Below are positions 16,631 to 24,432 of a DNA stretch of 36,750 nt, piece by piece; the stretch's first letter is position 1, and every line of letters begins with the position of its first letter. The DNA is taken from assembly GCA_030537565.1 (NCBI GenBank), contig JAUNVS010000013.1, positions 1 to 36,750 of the forward strand. The letters are read 5' to 3'. Below the pieces are notes generated by a model. It was not told the DNA's origin and made no database searches. It saw only the letters and a list, made by a program, of their open reading frames with translations. A program made the translations under genes and the position numbers. The DNA is from Eubacteriales bacterium. Its GTDB lineage: Bacteria > Bacillota > Clostridia > Saccharofermentanales > Fastidiosipilaceae.

Positions 16631-17490
16631 CGAAGATCTTAGATGGAAAGGCCTGTGCGGCAAACATGCGTTCGCAACTTCAGGCGAAGATCGATGCTCA
16701 GCTGGCTGATGGCAAGCGCCGACCGGGCTTGGCTGTCATCTTGGTTGGCGAGGACCCTGCTTCGGCGATCTATGTCCGAAATAAACACCGCGCATGCGAA
16801 AAGGCGGGAATTAAGTCAATGCAATATCTGCTTCCTTCTGACGCTACGGAGTCGCAGCTGATTGATCTAATTGATACCCTAAATGAAGATCCAGAGATCG
16901 ATGGGATGATTATTCAGCTTCCACTACCGGCTGGCATGGATGTTGTGAAGATTCAAGAGCGCGTCCGCAGTGATAAGGATGTTGACGGTTTCTGCGCAGA
17001 ACAGGCCGGTTTGCTCTTTCGTAATCGCCCCTGTTTGGAATCTTGCACGCCAAAAGGAATCATTAGCCTCCTGGATGCCAACGGCATCGAGATTGAGGGG
17101 CAGCATGCCGTTGTGGTCGGTCGTTCGGACATCGTCGGTAAGCCTCTTTCAATCCTACTCTTAAATCGTGGAGCCACGGTCAGTATTTGCCACTCTAAGA
17201 CGCCTGATCTTGCCGCTATAACCCGTCAGGCCGATATTCTTTGTGTTGCGACGGGGAAACGTCATCTGATCAGTGCAGAACACATTAAGCCAGGGGCTGT
17301 TGTCGTCGATGTCGGAATTCACCGCGATGATTCTGGAAAGCTGGCTGGAGATGTTAATTATGAGGACGTCGTAGATCTTTGCTCATGGATTACGCCAGTT
17401 CCAGGGGGTGTAGGTCCGATGACGATTGCCTCACTTCTAGAAAATACGTGGCTAGCCTATTGCGACCATCTGGGCATTAATGAAGCCTAA
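16627..17490 (+). CDS. folD: Methylenetetrahydrofolate dehydrogenase/cyclohydrolase
   Basis: Bifunctional one-carbon enzyme that makes 10-formyl-THF, the donor used by Fmt. The 287-residue protein has VGEDPASAIYVRNKHRACEKAG with the YxxxK catalytic pair, DGMIIQLPLP, KDVDGF, the Rossmann segment VVVGRSDIVGKPLS, and PVPGGVGPMTIASLLENT. ATG 16627 is preceded by AAGGAG about seven bases upstream and overlaps the ftsK stop. The open frame extends 11 codons upstream without a binding site. It is the last gene before a new promoter. Confidence 0.96.
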   Translation: MTKILDGKACAANMRSQLQAKIDAQLADGKRRPGLAVILVGEDPASAIYVRNKHRACEKAGIKSMQYLLPSDATESQLIDLIDTLNEDPEIDGMIIQLPLPAGMDVVKIQERVRSDKDVDGFCAEQAGLLFRNRPCLESCTPKGIISLLDANGIEIEGQHAVVVGRSDIVGKPLSILLLNRGATVSICHSKTPDLAAITRQADILCVATGKRHLISAEHIKPGAVVVDVGIHRDDSGKLAGDVNYEDVVDLCSWITPVPGGVGPMTIASLLENTWLAYCDHLGINEA

Positions 17491-17496
17491 GCCTTA

Positions 17497-17525
17497 TTGG
17501 GTTGGGTCCTACGATCTGCTAAGAT
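17497..17525 (+). promoter_or_regulatory. Promoter candidate for murJ
   Basis: TTGGGT (17497-17502) and TAAGAT (17520-17525) are 17 bases apart, and the -10 is preceded by TGC, making an extended -10. The -35 half is poor (3 of 6), but the TGC-TA form is the same as at rnhA and recA. Confidence 0.42.
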
Positions 17526-17552
17526 AGACGATATTTTTAGGGGGAGAGCTTC

Positions 17553-20021
17553 TTGGCAAAAGTGGATGATCAGAAAAATTGGGACGATCCTAGTCTCGAT
17601 GGACGAAGTCGCCATCAGAAGATGGCGACTTCTGTGCGCCCAGATTTAGAGAATACACAGATCTTTCGAAGTCCACTTAAGCACTCGGACGTAGTTCCAA
17701 AGCGGGGAGAGGCAGATCTGTTTTTCTTTGATCGTGATGAACCCTACTATTTAGATTTTGATGTTCCACAGCCTGCACGGGGCCATCATCCCCTAAGCTC
17801 CAGTGAGGTGGAGATGTCTGATCGCTATAGACGCTCCGCTACGAATGATGTGTTTGATTCATTTTCTGATATGCGCAACCCTGCTTCAATTGATCGTTTC
17901 GATCGAGGGCCAGAGGAGCATCATCCGAGTTCCTATCTGTGGACTGTGGATTCCGAAGCGAGCAAACAGGGGGGACGAGACGCCACGTCCAGTTATCGCA
18001 GCTTAAATTCTCAACAGCGGATGCGTCAGATGGATGAACTTTGGCGTTCGCGTGCCATCGAGCGTCCTGGAGACTCGGCGCTTGAGCATTTCGGCCAGCG
18101 CGGTTTCACGGAGGACTCGAGCCCGTCAAATGCCCTGCGACTTCAAGCTGAATCGAGAGCTGCTCGTTCCTCGCTTCGTTCACCAAGTTCCCTCGAACGC
18201 AGCAATTCACCTCAGCACTTTAGCGAAATCCCCACGAGTTCGTCCGATTTTTATCCGGATGAGCCCAGGTCTGCTCTGCGAAAATCGAGGCCAATTCAGC
18301 ATCGGACAACTAGCACGGTCTCTGACCGAGCTGTTTCGCCTAAGTCAGAGCCGAGCGCTCCTTTGATTCCAGTACGAGGCGGACGGCGACGATCAGCTGC
18401 TTCGCTGCGCAGCGAAGAAACGATGAGTGCCTCTGACCAGCAAACTGAACGCAAGTTAATCAATTCTGGTCTGATTTTGATGCTTGGCTTGGTCCTATCC
18501 AAGTTAACGGGTCAGTATCGAGAGATTTTGTACGGTACCGTCTTACAACACCGACACTTGACGGATGCTTACGTGCGCGCCTTTTTGATACCCGATTTCA
18601 TTTATGATCTCTTGATCGGTGGGTCGATCCAGGCCGCGCTCATCCCGACTTTGGCTGCAACGCTCGGCACCCGCCATGAGCGAAAAACATGGCGAGCTGT
18701 AAGTATCTTTATCTCGTTTATTTCGATCGTGATGCTAAGCCTGCTATTAATCGGTGAAATTTTCACTCCCTGGATCTTGGCACCAATTGTCGGAAGCGAA
18801 CACTTAGCCCTAACTGTTAAAATGGCGAGGGTTTTATTCCCGCAGACATTTTGGATGATGTCAGCCGCCCTTTCGATCGGTATCGTTAATGCCCACAAGC
18901 AATTTATTAAGACCAGTTTTGGCCCTAGCATCTACAATCTCTGTGTCATCCTATCCCTATACATCTTTGGGGCTCCGAATGAGGCAGCATTGATCCGAGT
19001 CGGCGTAGGTATCACACTTGGCGCCTTTATCTACTTCGTCCTGCAGTACACGCTCGGGTTCCGTGAACTTCGGCCCTTCAGATTCTGTCTCGATTTGCAT
19101 GATCCGGAATTTAAGAAACTGATTCTCTTAGCCGTTCCAACGATGATCTCGTCATCGATCGCTCAATTTTCAACCGTCGTCTCACACGCTTTCGTAAAAG
19201 ACATGGTCGCTGGATCTTCGACCGCGCTCCGATATGCCACGAGTATCTGGCTCTTACCATACGGCGTGTTTTCAGTTGGTATTGGCCAGGCGATGCTCCC
19301 AACGCTCTCTGAGTTTATGGCGAAGCGACGTCTGCATTCTGCTGCGGTAGTCCTCAGACAATCGATGCGTCAGGTCTTATTTCTGGCAATCCCCTCGGCG
19401 ATCATCCTCTTCTTCATGAGCTATGATGTCACCTATGGGATCTTCATCTGGGGACCTAGTGAGCCAGAACGCCTGGAAGTCATCCGACTTGCAGCGGGAA
19501 TCTTGAGTTTTTACTGCTTCGCAATTATTTTCCAGTCGGTGATCTACATCATGAACTTTGCCTTTTACTCAATTAAAAAGACAACTGTTCCGCTCCTGAG
19601 TGGCATTATTTTCTTAGCGATCATGTGTCTCGTCGCTTGGCCGGCCACTAAAACAGGCCTATCGATTCGAGGCCTATCACTAGCCTATGCGCTCGCGGGT
19701 TGCGCTGTGTCACTCTTCTTATATCTCTATTTTAAGCGGCTCTATCCGCAAGTTGCACCGAAGCGGATGAAGGTCTTCTTCGTCCAGGAACTGATTGCTT
19801 CCGCGGCACTAATCGTTTTGATGCTGATTTTTAAAGGCCTTTCTCTCGTTGTTCACCCCGCAGGGAAGTTGATGTCACTCGCCTGGCTTGGTATCCGTGG
19901 CTTTTTAGCACTGGCTTTCTATCTATATGTTTGTGATCAGCTTTATTTGCCTGAAGTGCGGCGCTTACTTCACCTTCGTCCAAAACTACTTCCACAAAAG
20001 TCAAACGATCGCCGGAACTAA
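17553..20021 (+). CDS. murJ: MurJ/MviN-type lipid II flippase with long N-terminal extension
   Basis: Member of the MVF family that flips lipid II across the membrane for peptidoglycan synthesis. The C-terminal part, from about residue 300 (KLINSGLILMLGLVLSKLTG) to 822, is a normal-sized MurJ core with about fourteen hydrophobic segments; the conserved GQYREILYGTVLQ, AYVRAFLIPDF and GGSIQAALIPTLA stretches mark the family. The first 299 residues are hydrophilic, Ser/Arg/Asp-rich and look disordered, with no domain I recognise; typical MurJ proteins lack this. It starts at TTG 17553 with a GGGGGAG run (17540-17546) six bases upstream. Two perfect palindromes lie within the extension. It is followed by recA under its own promoter. 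Confidence 0.9.
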   Translation: MAKVDDQKNWDDPSLDGRSRHQKMATSVRPDLENTQIFRSPLKHSDVVPKRGEADLFFFDRDEPYYLDFDVPQPARGHHPLSSSEVEMSDRYRRSATNDVFDSFSDMRNPASIDRFDRGPEEHHPSSYLWTVDSEASKQGGRDATSSYRSLNSQQRMRQMDELWRSRAIERPGDSALEHFGQRGFTEDSSPSNALRLQAESRAARSSLRSPSSLERSNSPQHFSEIPTSSSDFYPDEPRSALRKSRPIQHRTTSTVSDRAVSPKSEPSAPLIPVRGGRRRSAASLRSEETMSASDQQTERKLINSGLILMLGLVLSKLTGQYREILYGTVLQHRHLTDAYVRAFLIPDFIYDLLIGGSIQAALIPTLAATLGTRHERKTWRAVSIFISFISIVMLSLLLIGEIFTPWILAPIVGSEHLALTVKMARVLFPQTFWMMSAALSIGIVNAHKQFIKTSFGPSIYNLCVILSLYIFGAPNEAALIRVGVGITLGAFIYFVLQYTLGFRELRPFRFCLDLHDPEFKKLILLAVPTMISSSIAQFSTVVSHAFVKDMVAGSSTALRYATSIWLLPYGVFSVGIGQAMLPTLSEFMAKRRLHSAAVVLRQSMRQVLFLAIPSAIILFFMSYDVTYGIFIWGPSEPERLEVIRLAAGILSFYCFAIIFQSVIYIMNFAFYSIKKTTVPLLSGIIFLAIMCLVAWPATKTGLSIRGLSLAYALAGCAVSLFLYLYFKRLYPQVAPKRMKVFFVQELIASAALIVLMLIFKGLSLVVHPAGKLMSLAWLGIRGFLALAFYLYVCDQLYLPEVRRLLHLRPKLLPQKSNDRRN
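17605..17632 (+). repeat. 12-bp perfect hairpin inside murJ 5' coding region
   Basis: GAAGTCGCCATC (17605-17616), loop AGAA, and GATGGCGACTTC (17621-17632) form a perfect 12-base-pair stem starting 52 bases after the murJ start codon. No T tract follows, so it is not an intrinsic terminator. An in-frame ATG (17622-17624) lies in the 3' arm. A role in mRNA folding is possible but unproven. Confidence 0.85.
18400..18417 (+). repeat. 18-bp perfect palindrome in murJ
   Basis: CTTCGCTGC joined directly to GCAGCGAAG makes an uninterrupted 18-base palindrome in the last part of the extension, about 35 bases before the membrane core begins. The encoded residues are ASLRSE. It may be a DNA-binding site or chance. 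Confidence 0.8.
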
Positions 20022-20064
20022 CAATTTTTTGCCTTCATTTGGCAACGAAAGTCTTTAGAATCAG

Positions 20065-20073
20065 TGCTATAAT
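20065..20073 (+). promoter_or_regulatory. Extended -10 promoter of recA
   Basis: TGC-TATAAT is a perfect extended -10. No -35 consensus is visible 16-18 bases upstream. The expected start near 20080 lies right against the SOS box. Confidence 0.72.
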
Positions 20074-20081
20074 CATTAAAA

Positions 20082-20093
20082 GAACAATTGTTC
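20082..20093 (+). promoter_or_regulatory. LexA (Cheo-type SOS) operator of recA
   Basis: GAAC-AATT-GTTC is a perfect 12-base palindrome matching the Gram-positive LexA core GAACnnnnGTTC. It sits between the -10 and the ribosome binding site of recA, where bound repressor would block transcription. This implies a LexA elsewhere in the genome. Confidence 0.85.
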
Positions 20094-20102
20094 GGAGGAA
20101 CT

Positions 20103-21290
20103 ATGGCTAAGTCTAAAACGAAATCAAAACATCCGCCTGTGACCCAGGTACCAGTTGAGCAACGTGCTAAGGCACTTGAGGTTGCCATGAAATCGATTGA
20201 GAAGGATTTTGGGAAAGGTTCCCTGATCCGTCTCGGTGATCGCGCTGATATGACGATCGAAGCTTGGTCGACAGGTATCTTGCCACTGGACGTTGCCCTC
20301 GGCATTGGTGGTTTGCCTAAGGGGCGAATCATTGAAATATATGGTGCTGAATCATCGGGTAAAACAACTGTTACACTTCACTGCATTGCCCAGTGTCAGA
20401 AGGATGGGGGAACCTGTGCGTTTATCGATGCCGAGCATGCCCTAGACCCAGTCTATGCGAAGCGCATTGGCGTTGATATCGACAACCTACTACTCTCGCA
20501 GCCTGATAACGGCGAACAGGCATTAGAAATCACCGAGGCACTCGTGCGCAGTGGTGCGGTTGATCTAATCGTCATCGACTCGGTGGCTGCGCTTGTTCCA
20601 GCTGCTGAGATTGAGGGGGCGATGGGCGACGCAGCCGTTGGTCTTCATGCGCGTCTGATGAGTAAGGCCTTGCGAAAATTAACAGGTATTATCTCCCGTT
20701 CTAATTGCAGCTGTATATTCATCAACCAGCTTCGTGATCGTATCGGAATGTATGCAGGTGGGACGACGACGACTGGCGGCCGTGCCCTGAAGTTCTATAC
20801 CTCGGTTCGCATGGAGGTTAAGCGCGACGGCAGTGTCGGTTCGAGTTCAGCCCCCCAGGGAAATGGCTGTGCCGTTAAGATTGTTAAGAATAAGATTGCA
20901 CCTCCTTTCCAAATTGCTAACTTCCCCCTCTACTTCGGCACGGGTGTCGACAATCGTGACTGTGTAATCGAATACGCTTGCGCAATGGGCTTAATGAAGA
21001 AGTCCGGCTCTTGGTACTCCTATGAGGGCAAGAATCTCGGTCAAGGGATGGAGAAGGTTAAAGAGTTTTTCGAGTCTAACCCAGAACTCTATGCAGAGAT
21101 TGAGACGAAGGTCCGTGCAGAGTACTTGCCAGAGTCCAACGATGGTGAAGTCGCTGCGACGAAAGCACCGATCCCGAATGCTAAATTTGACGAGGACGGC
21201 GATGAGAGCAGCGAGGATGTTTTAGAGGCCCTCGATGACATGGATGACGAAGATATCCTCGAGGATATTCTCGGGCTTGATGAGTTGTAA
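20103..21290 (+). CDS. recA: Recombinase RecA, divergent DNA-binding loops
   Basis: ATP-dependent strand-exchange protein that also triggers LexA self-cleavage. The 395-residue protein has [18 protein letters not shown], Walker [10 protein letters not shown] (usual GPESSGKTT), the [11 protein letters not shown] strand, Walker [13 protein letters not shown], and an acidic C-terminal tail (about 30 residues rich in D and E). Loop L1 reads [16 protein letters not shown] where most RecA proteins have EGEMGDSHVGLQARLM. Loop L2 reads [18 protein letters not shown] where the norm is [19 protein letters not shown], one residue shorter and without F, N, P and E. ATG 20103 follows CGGAGGAA; a TTG five codons upstream overlaps the binding site. 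recX follows. Confidence 0.95.
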   Translation: MAKSKTKSKHPPVTQVPVEQRAKALEVAMKSIEKDFGKGSLIRLGDRADMTIEAWSTGILPLDVALGIGGLPKGRIIEIYGAESSGKTTVTLHCIAQCQKDGGTCAFIDAEHALDPVYAKRIGVDIDNLLLSQPDNGEQALEITEALVRSGAVDLIVIDSVAALVPAAEIEGAMGDAAVGLHARLMSKALRKLTGIISRSNCSCIFINQLRDRIGMYAGGTTTTGGRALKFYTSVRMEVKRDGSVGSSSAPQGNGCAVKIVKNKIAPPFQIANFPLYFGTGVDNRDCVIEYACAMGLMKKSGSWYSYEGKNLGQGMEKVKEFFESNPELYAEIETKVRAEYLPESNDGEVAATKAPIPNAKFDEDGDESSEDVLEALDDMDDEDILEDILGLDEL

Positions 21291-21305
21291 TCGGAGTTGT
21301 TGCTA

Positions 21306-22025
21306 ATGGGAGAGCGGGACCTAAGTCAAGCGAAGAGCAATATGGATAGCTTCCTACATGCTCATCAGGATTTACTACTCGACGCTCGACGTGGACAGCA
21401 GTCAGAATTAGAGACTGCTGTCCAATCATCGTCTGATAAGCCCCTGAATGCTTCGACTCCTGATCAATTGACGGATGCTGAGGCGCGTCTCGCGAAGATC
21501 GAGCGCGTGCGAAATAAGTTGGCGTCTCAAGCAATTTATCAGGAAGCGAGAGCACGGGGAATCGCATATTTGAGCCGTGTCACGCAGAGCACTGGGAAAT
21601 TTCGAGAAAAAATGTTGGAGCTTGAGTTTCCACCGAAACTCGTTGAATTCTTGATCATTGAATTCAGTGAAGAGGGCTTCCTCGATGACGAAGCAATCTG
21701 TGAGCTAATTATGGATGCGCATCGAGATCGGCGTAGTGAGAGTTGTTATGCGATGCGCCGCCGCTTGACAGGGCGAGGAATTCCGGCGAAAATTGCGAGT
21801 CGTCTCGTAGAACGTGACTATGCCCCCGACCAGGATCGCATCGAAGAAATGGTCGAAGCCTTATATGGTGTGACAATCGATGCAATCTTAGATGAAGAGA
21901 AGAGAGATCTAGAGGTTGAGGCGGAATTAAGTCGTAAAATCATTCAGCGCGCCAGTTCGCGTGGATTTTCACCTTCTGAAGTAGTTCAATATTTGCGTCA
22001 GCGTGGTCTTTCTTGTAAATATTAG
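21306..22025 (+). CDS. recX: RecX family regulator of RecA
   Basis: RecX proteins bind the RecA filament and limit its activity. The 239-residue protein shows the RecX three-helix repeat pattern from about residue 75: ARGIAYLSRVTQSTGKFREKMLELEFPPKLVEFLIIEFSEEGFLDDEAICE is closely followed by AMRRRLTGRGIPAKIASRLV, and a last repeat ends near SRGFSPSEVVQYLRQRG. The first 75 residues are hydrophilic and unassigned. Position directly after recA supports the call. GGAG (21293-21296) is nine bases before ATG 21306; TTG codons at 21297 and 21300 are too close to it. The gap to recA is 15 bases, so both are likely under the SOS box. Confidence 0.82.
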   Translation: MGERDLSQAKSNMDSFLHAHQDLLLDARRGQQSELETAVQSSSDKPLNASTPDQLTDAEARLAKIERVRNKLASQAIYQEARARGIAYLSRVTQSTGKFREKMLELEFPPKLVEFLIIEFSEEGFLDDEAICELIMDAHRDRRSESCYAMRRRLTGRGIPAKIASRLVERDYAPDQDRIEEMVEALYGVTIDAILDEEKRDLEVEAELSRKIIQRASSRGFSPSEVVQYLRQRGLSCKY

Positions 22026-22080
22026 TAGCTCCTTGAACGAAGTGGCTTAATGCGACTCTCCTAGATCGAGAAAGGAACGC

Positions 22081-23565
22081 ATGACGAAGCATTGTCTTCA
22101 GGGAAATTTACATATTGTCAGTCTTGGCTGCCCTAAAAATCAGGTTGATAGTGAGTTTATTGCCGCAGATTTGAAGCGGGCGGGGCTTGAAATTGTCCCC
22201 CAAGCAGAGCGGGCAAACTACATTCTCATCAATACCTGTGGTTTTATTGAGTCGGCGATTCGCGAAGCGATTGATGCTATTTTAAGTGCAGCAGAACAGC
22301 GCGGAAATGGAAATCTCCGAAATATTATTGTTTGTGGTTGCGTTGCCCAGCGCTTTACCGAAGAAATCGCTGAAAATCTCCCCGAGGTTGATGCGATCGT
22401 CGGTACGAAGAGTTACCACCAGATTGTTGAGGTAATTGAGCGTCTGGATGCGGCGCGTGAGGAAGATGCGCATGAACTCATGTTTGTCTCGCCGACCTCT
22501 CCTGAGGCGATGCGCCCTGACGGACGCCGTGAACTCGAGAGTCTTAAGTCTCGAGGGCGTTCACCTCTGATTTTCAAGTCATGGGAGCGGGCGGATGCAA
22601 TTTCTCATATGTCTGGTGAACGCTTGGTTTCCACGAAGTCTTTTGCCTATTTAAAAATTGCAGAAGGCTGTGCCCATCGCTGTGCTTACTGTGCGATTCC
22701 TGGGATTCGGGGCGTACACATTTCGCGTCCGATGGAAGATATACTCAGAGAGGCTGAGAATCTCTTAGACCAGGGTGTTCGGGAGATTATCCTCGTGGCC
22801 CAGGACCTTTCCTACTATGGAAAAGATCTGTACGGACGTCGTCGCTTAAACGATTTGATTTCAGCCTTGCTCGAAGATCAACGCCTGAAGTGGCTACGTT
22901 GTCTTTACCTTTATCCAGAAGCGATTAATGAGGGATTCTTAGATTTGATGTCGAAGGATTCGCGTTTCTGTCCCTATGTTGACTTACCAGTTCAGCATGC
23001 TTCAGATGCGGTCCTCAAGCGCATGCGTCGACGTGAAAATGGCGCTGAACTTCGGGCAATTATTCAACGTCTTCGTGAACGGGTTCCCGATATCAGTATT
23101 CGCACCACCGTGATGCTCGGTTTTCCGGGTGAAACGGATGAGGATTTCGAGTGCCTGATGGACTTTGTTCGCGATATGCGCTTTGATCATCTCGGTGCCT
23201 TTGTCTTTTCTCCCGAAGAGGGAACTGATGCGGCGACGATGGAAAATCAGGTTGATACAGAGATTGCTAAAAAAAGATATAATGAGCTAATGCAAACTCA
23301 GCAAGCGATTTCTCGAGAGAATCTATCCCGCTGGGTGGGCAGGACTTTGGAAGTATTGGTCGAAGATGTTTCGGATGACGGACTTTTTTATATTGGCCGC
23401 GCGTCAATTCAAGCACCGGAGATCGATTCGAAGATTTATCTGTTAGCACAGCGTGAAGATGTGCAACTATCATCATTCTACGAGGCACGGATCCTCGAGA
23501 GTGATGAGTACAGCTTGACTGGAGTAATCGTCGATGAACACAGCGAACAAACTGACTGTAACTAG
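22081..23565 (+). CDS. rimO: Ribosomal protein S12 methylthiotransferase
   Basis: Radical-SAM enzyme that adds a methylthio group to the conserved Asp of ribosomal protein S12. The 494-residue protein has the N-terminal UPF0004 cysteines (SLGCPKNQVDSE, NTCGF, VCGCVAQ), the radical-SAM cluster AEGCAHRCAYCAIPGIRG, and RimO-specific EIILVAQDLSYYGKDLYG and YPEAINEGFLDLM; a C-terminal TRAM domain follows from about residue 410. It is some 50 residues longer than E. coli RimO because of a charged insert (about 130-185) between the first domain and the radical-SAM core. ATG 22081 has AAAGGA upstream. Its 3' end overlaps pgsA by 32 bases. Confidence 0.94.
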   Translation: MTKHCLQGNLHIVSLGCPKNQVDSEFIAADLKRAGLEIVPQAERANYILINTCGFIESAIREAIDAILSAAEQRGNGNLRNIIVCGCVAQRFTEEIAENLPEVDAIVGTKSYHQIVEVIERLDAAREEDAHELMFVSPTSPEAMRPDGRRELESLKSRGRSPLIFKSWERADAISHMSGERLVSTKSFAYLKIAEGCAHRCAYCAIPGIRGVHISRPMEDILREAENLLDQGVREIILVAQDLSYYGKDLYGRRRLNDLISALLEDQRLKWLRCLYLYPEAINEGFLDLMSKDSRFCPYVDLPVQHASDAVLKRMRRRENGAELRAIIQRLRERVPDISIRTTVMLGFPGETDEDFECLMDFVRDMRFDHLGAFVFSPEEGTDAATMENQVDTEIAKKRYNELMQTQQAISRENLSRWVGRTLEVLVEDVSDDGLFYIGRASIQAPEIDSKIYLLAQREDVQLSSFYEARILESDEYSLTGVIVDEHSEQTDCN

Positions 23566-24145
23566 AGCCCTGTTGATTCCTGTAATCCTCGCCGTCATGT
23601 TTGAGATGCCGGAGTCCCTTCCGATCGCACGTGACTGGAATGGCTTTCAGAGAAGTATTGGCATGATCGTGGCTTTGATCCTGTTTTTACTGGCTTCTTT
23701 AACCGACTTTTTAGATGGACATTTAGCGCGACGTTTAAATCTCGTCACGAATTTTGGTAAATTCTTGGACCCGATTGCCGATAAGTTGCTTATCTTGTCT
23801 GTGATGATTGCCTTCACGGGGAAGGGGTATATGAGCACTCTGGTTCCAATCATCACACTTGCGCGTGACTTTATTGTCACGGGTATGCGTCTTTTAGCAA
23901 TCGAGCGAGGCCGCGTGGTTGCGGCGAATCGGGTCGGTAAGTGGAAGACCTTTACCCAGATGATTGCACTGATACTCTGTTACTTGTATGCGATAGTTTT
24001 AAGTAATGGCCACGATTATGCTTGGCTCTACTATGGCTATCAGGGCTTTATTTGGATTTCAATTTTCTTTGCCCTGTGGTCCTGCTACGCATATTTCCAT
24101 GACAATATTGATATGATTCGCGAGCAGAGTCCGAAGAGCCTCTAA
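23534..24145 (+). CDS. pgsA: CDP-diacylglycerol-glycerol-3-phosphate 3-phosphatidyltransferase
   Basis: Integral membrane enzyme that makes phosphatidylglycerol phosphate. The 203-residue protein begins NKLTVTRALLIPVILAVMF, a typical PgsA start, and carries the CDP-alcohol phosphatidyltransferase motif DG(x)2AR(x)8G(x)3D(x)3D as DGHLARRLNLVTNFGKFLDP, continuing IADK. About five or six hydrophobic helices are visible. ATG 23534 lies inside rimO with GGAG nine bases upstream, so translation is coupled; the rimO-pgsA pair is common in Clostridia. Confidence 0.95.
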   Translation: MNTANKLTVTRALLIPVILAVMFEMPESLPIARDWNGFQRSIGMIVALILFLLASLTDFLDGHLARRLNLVTNFGKFLDPIADKLLILSVMIAFTGKGYMSTLVPIITLARDFIVTGMRLLAIERGRVVAANRVGKWKTFTQMIALILCYLYAIVLSNGHDYAWLYYGYQGFIWISIFFALWSCYAYFHDNIDMIREQSPKSL

Positions 24146-24181
24146 ACGTATTTAAACGCCAGATTTACAAAGGAGTATATG

Positions 24182-24421
24182 ATGACGGAAGAGAAAATTT
24201 TTGAAAAGGTCCAGCAGCACATGAGTGAACTTCTCGGGATTGAGGCAAGTGAAATTCAGATGGACTCTGATTTTATTGATGATCTTAATGCCGATTCACT
24301 TGATGTCGTGGATCTCGTTTTGCTTCTGGAAAAGGAGTTTAATTTTCAGATCCCTGATGAGGATGCAGAGCGCATTCATACGGTCGGTGCTGCCGTCCGT
24401 TATATTAGCGAGAATCTTTAG
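24182..24421 (+). CDS. acpP: Acyl carrier protein
   Basis: Carries growing acyl chains for fatty acid and phospholipid synthesis. The 79-residue acidic protein has the phosphopantetheine attachment site [13 protein letters not shown], with the modified Ser in DSL. Of two adjacent ATG codons, the one at 24182 is six bases from AGGAG (24171-24175) while 24179 is only three, so I take the second. It leads the acpP-rnc-smc-ftsY block found across Bacillota. Confidence 0.97.
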   Translation: MTEEKIFEKVQQHMSELLGIEASEIQMDSDFIDDLNADSLDVVDLVLLLEKEFNFQIPDEDAERIHTVGAAVRYISENL

Positions 24422-24432
24422 ATTCTTTTTTG

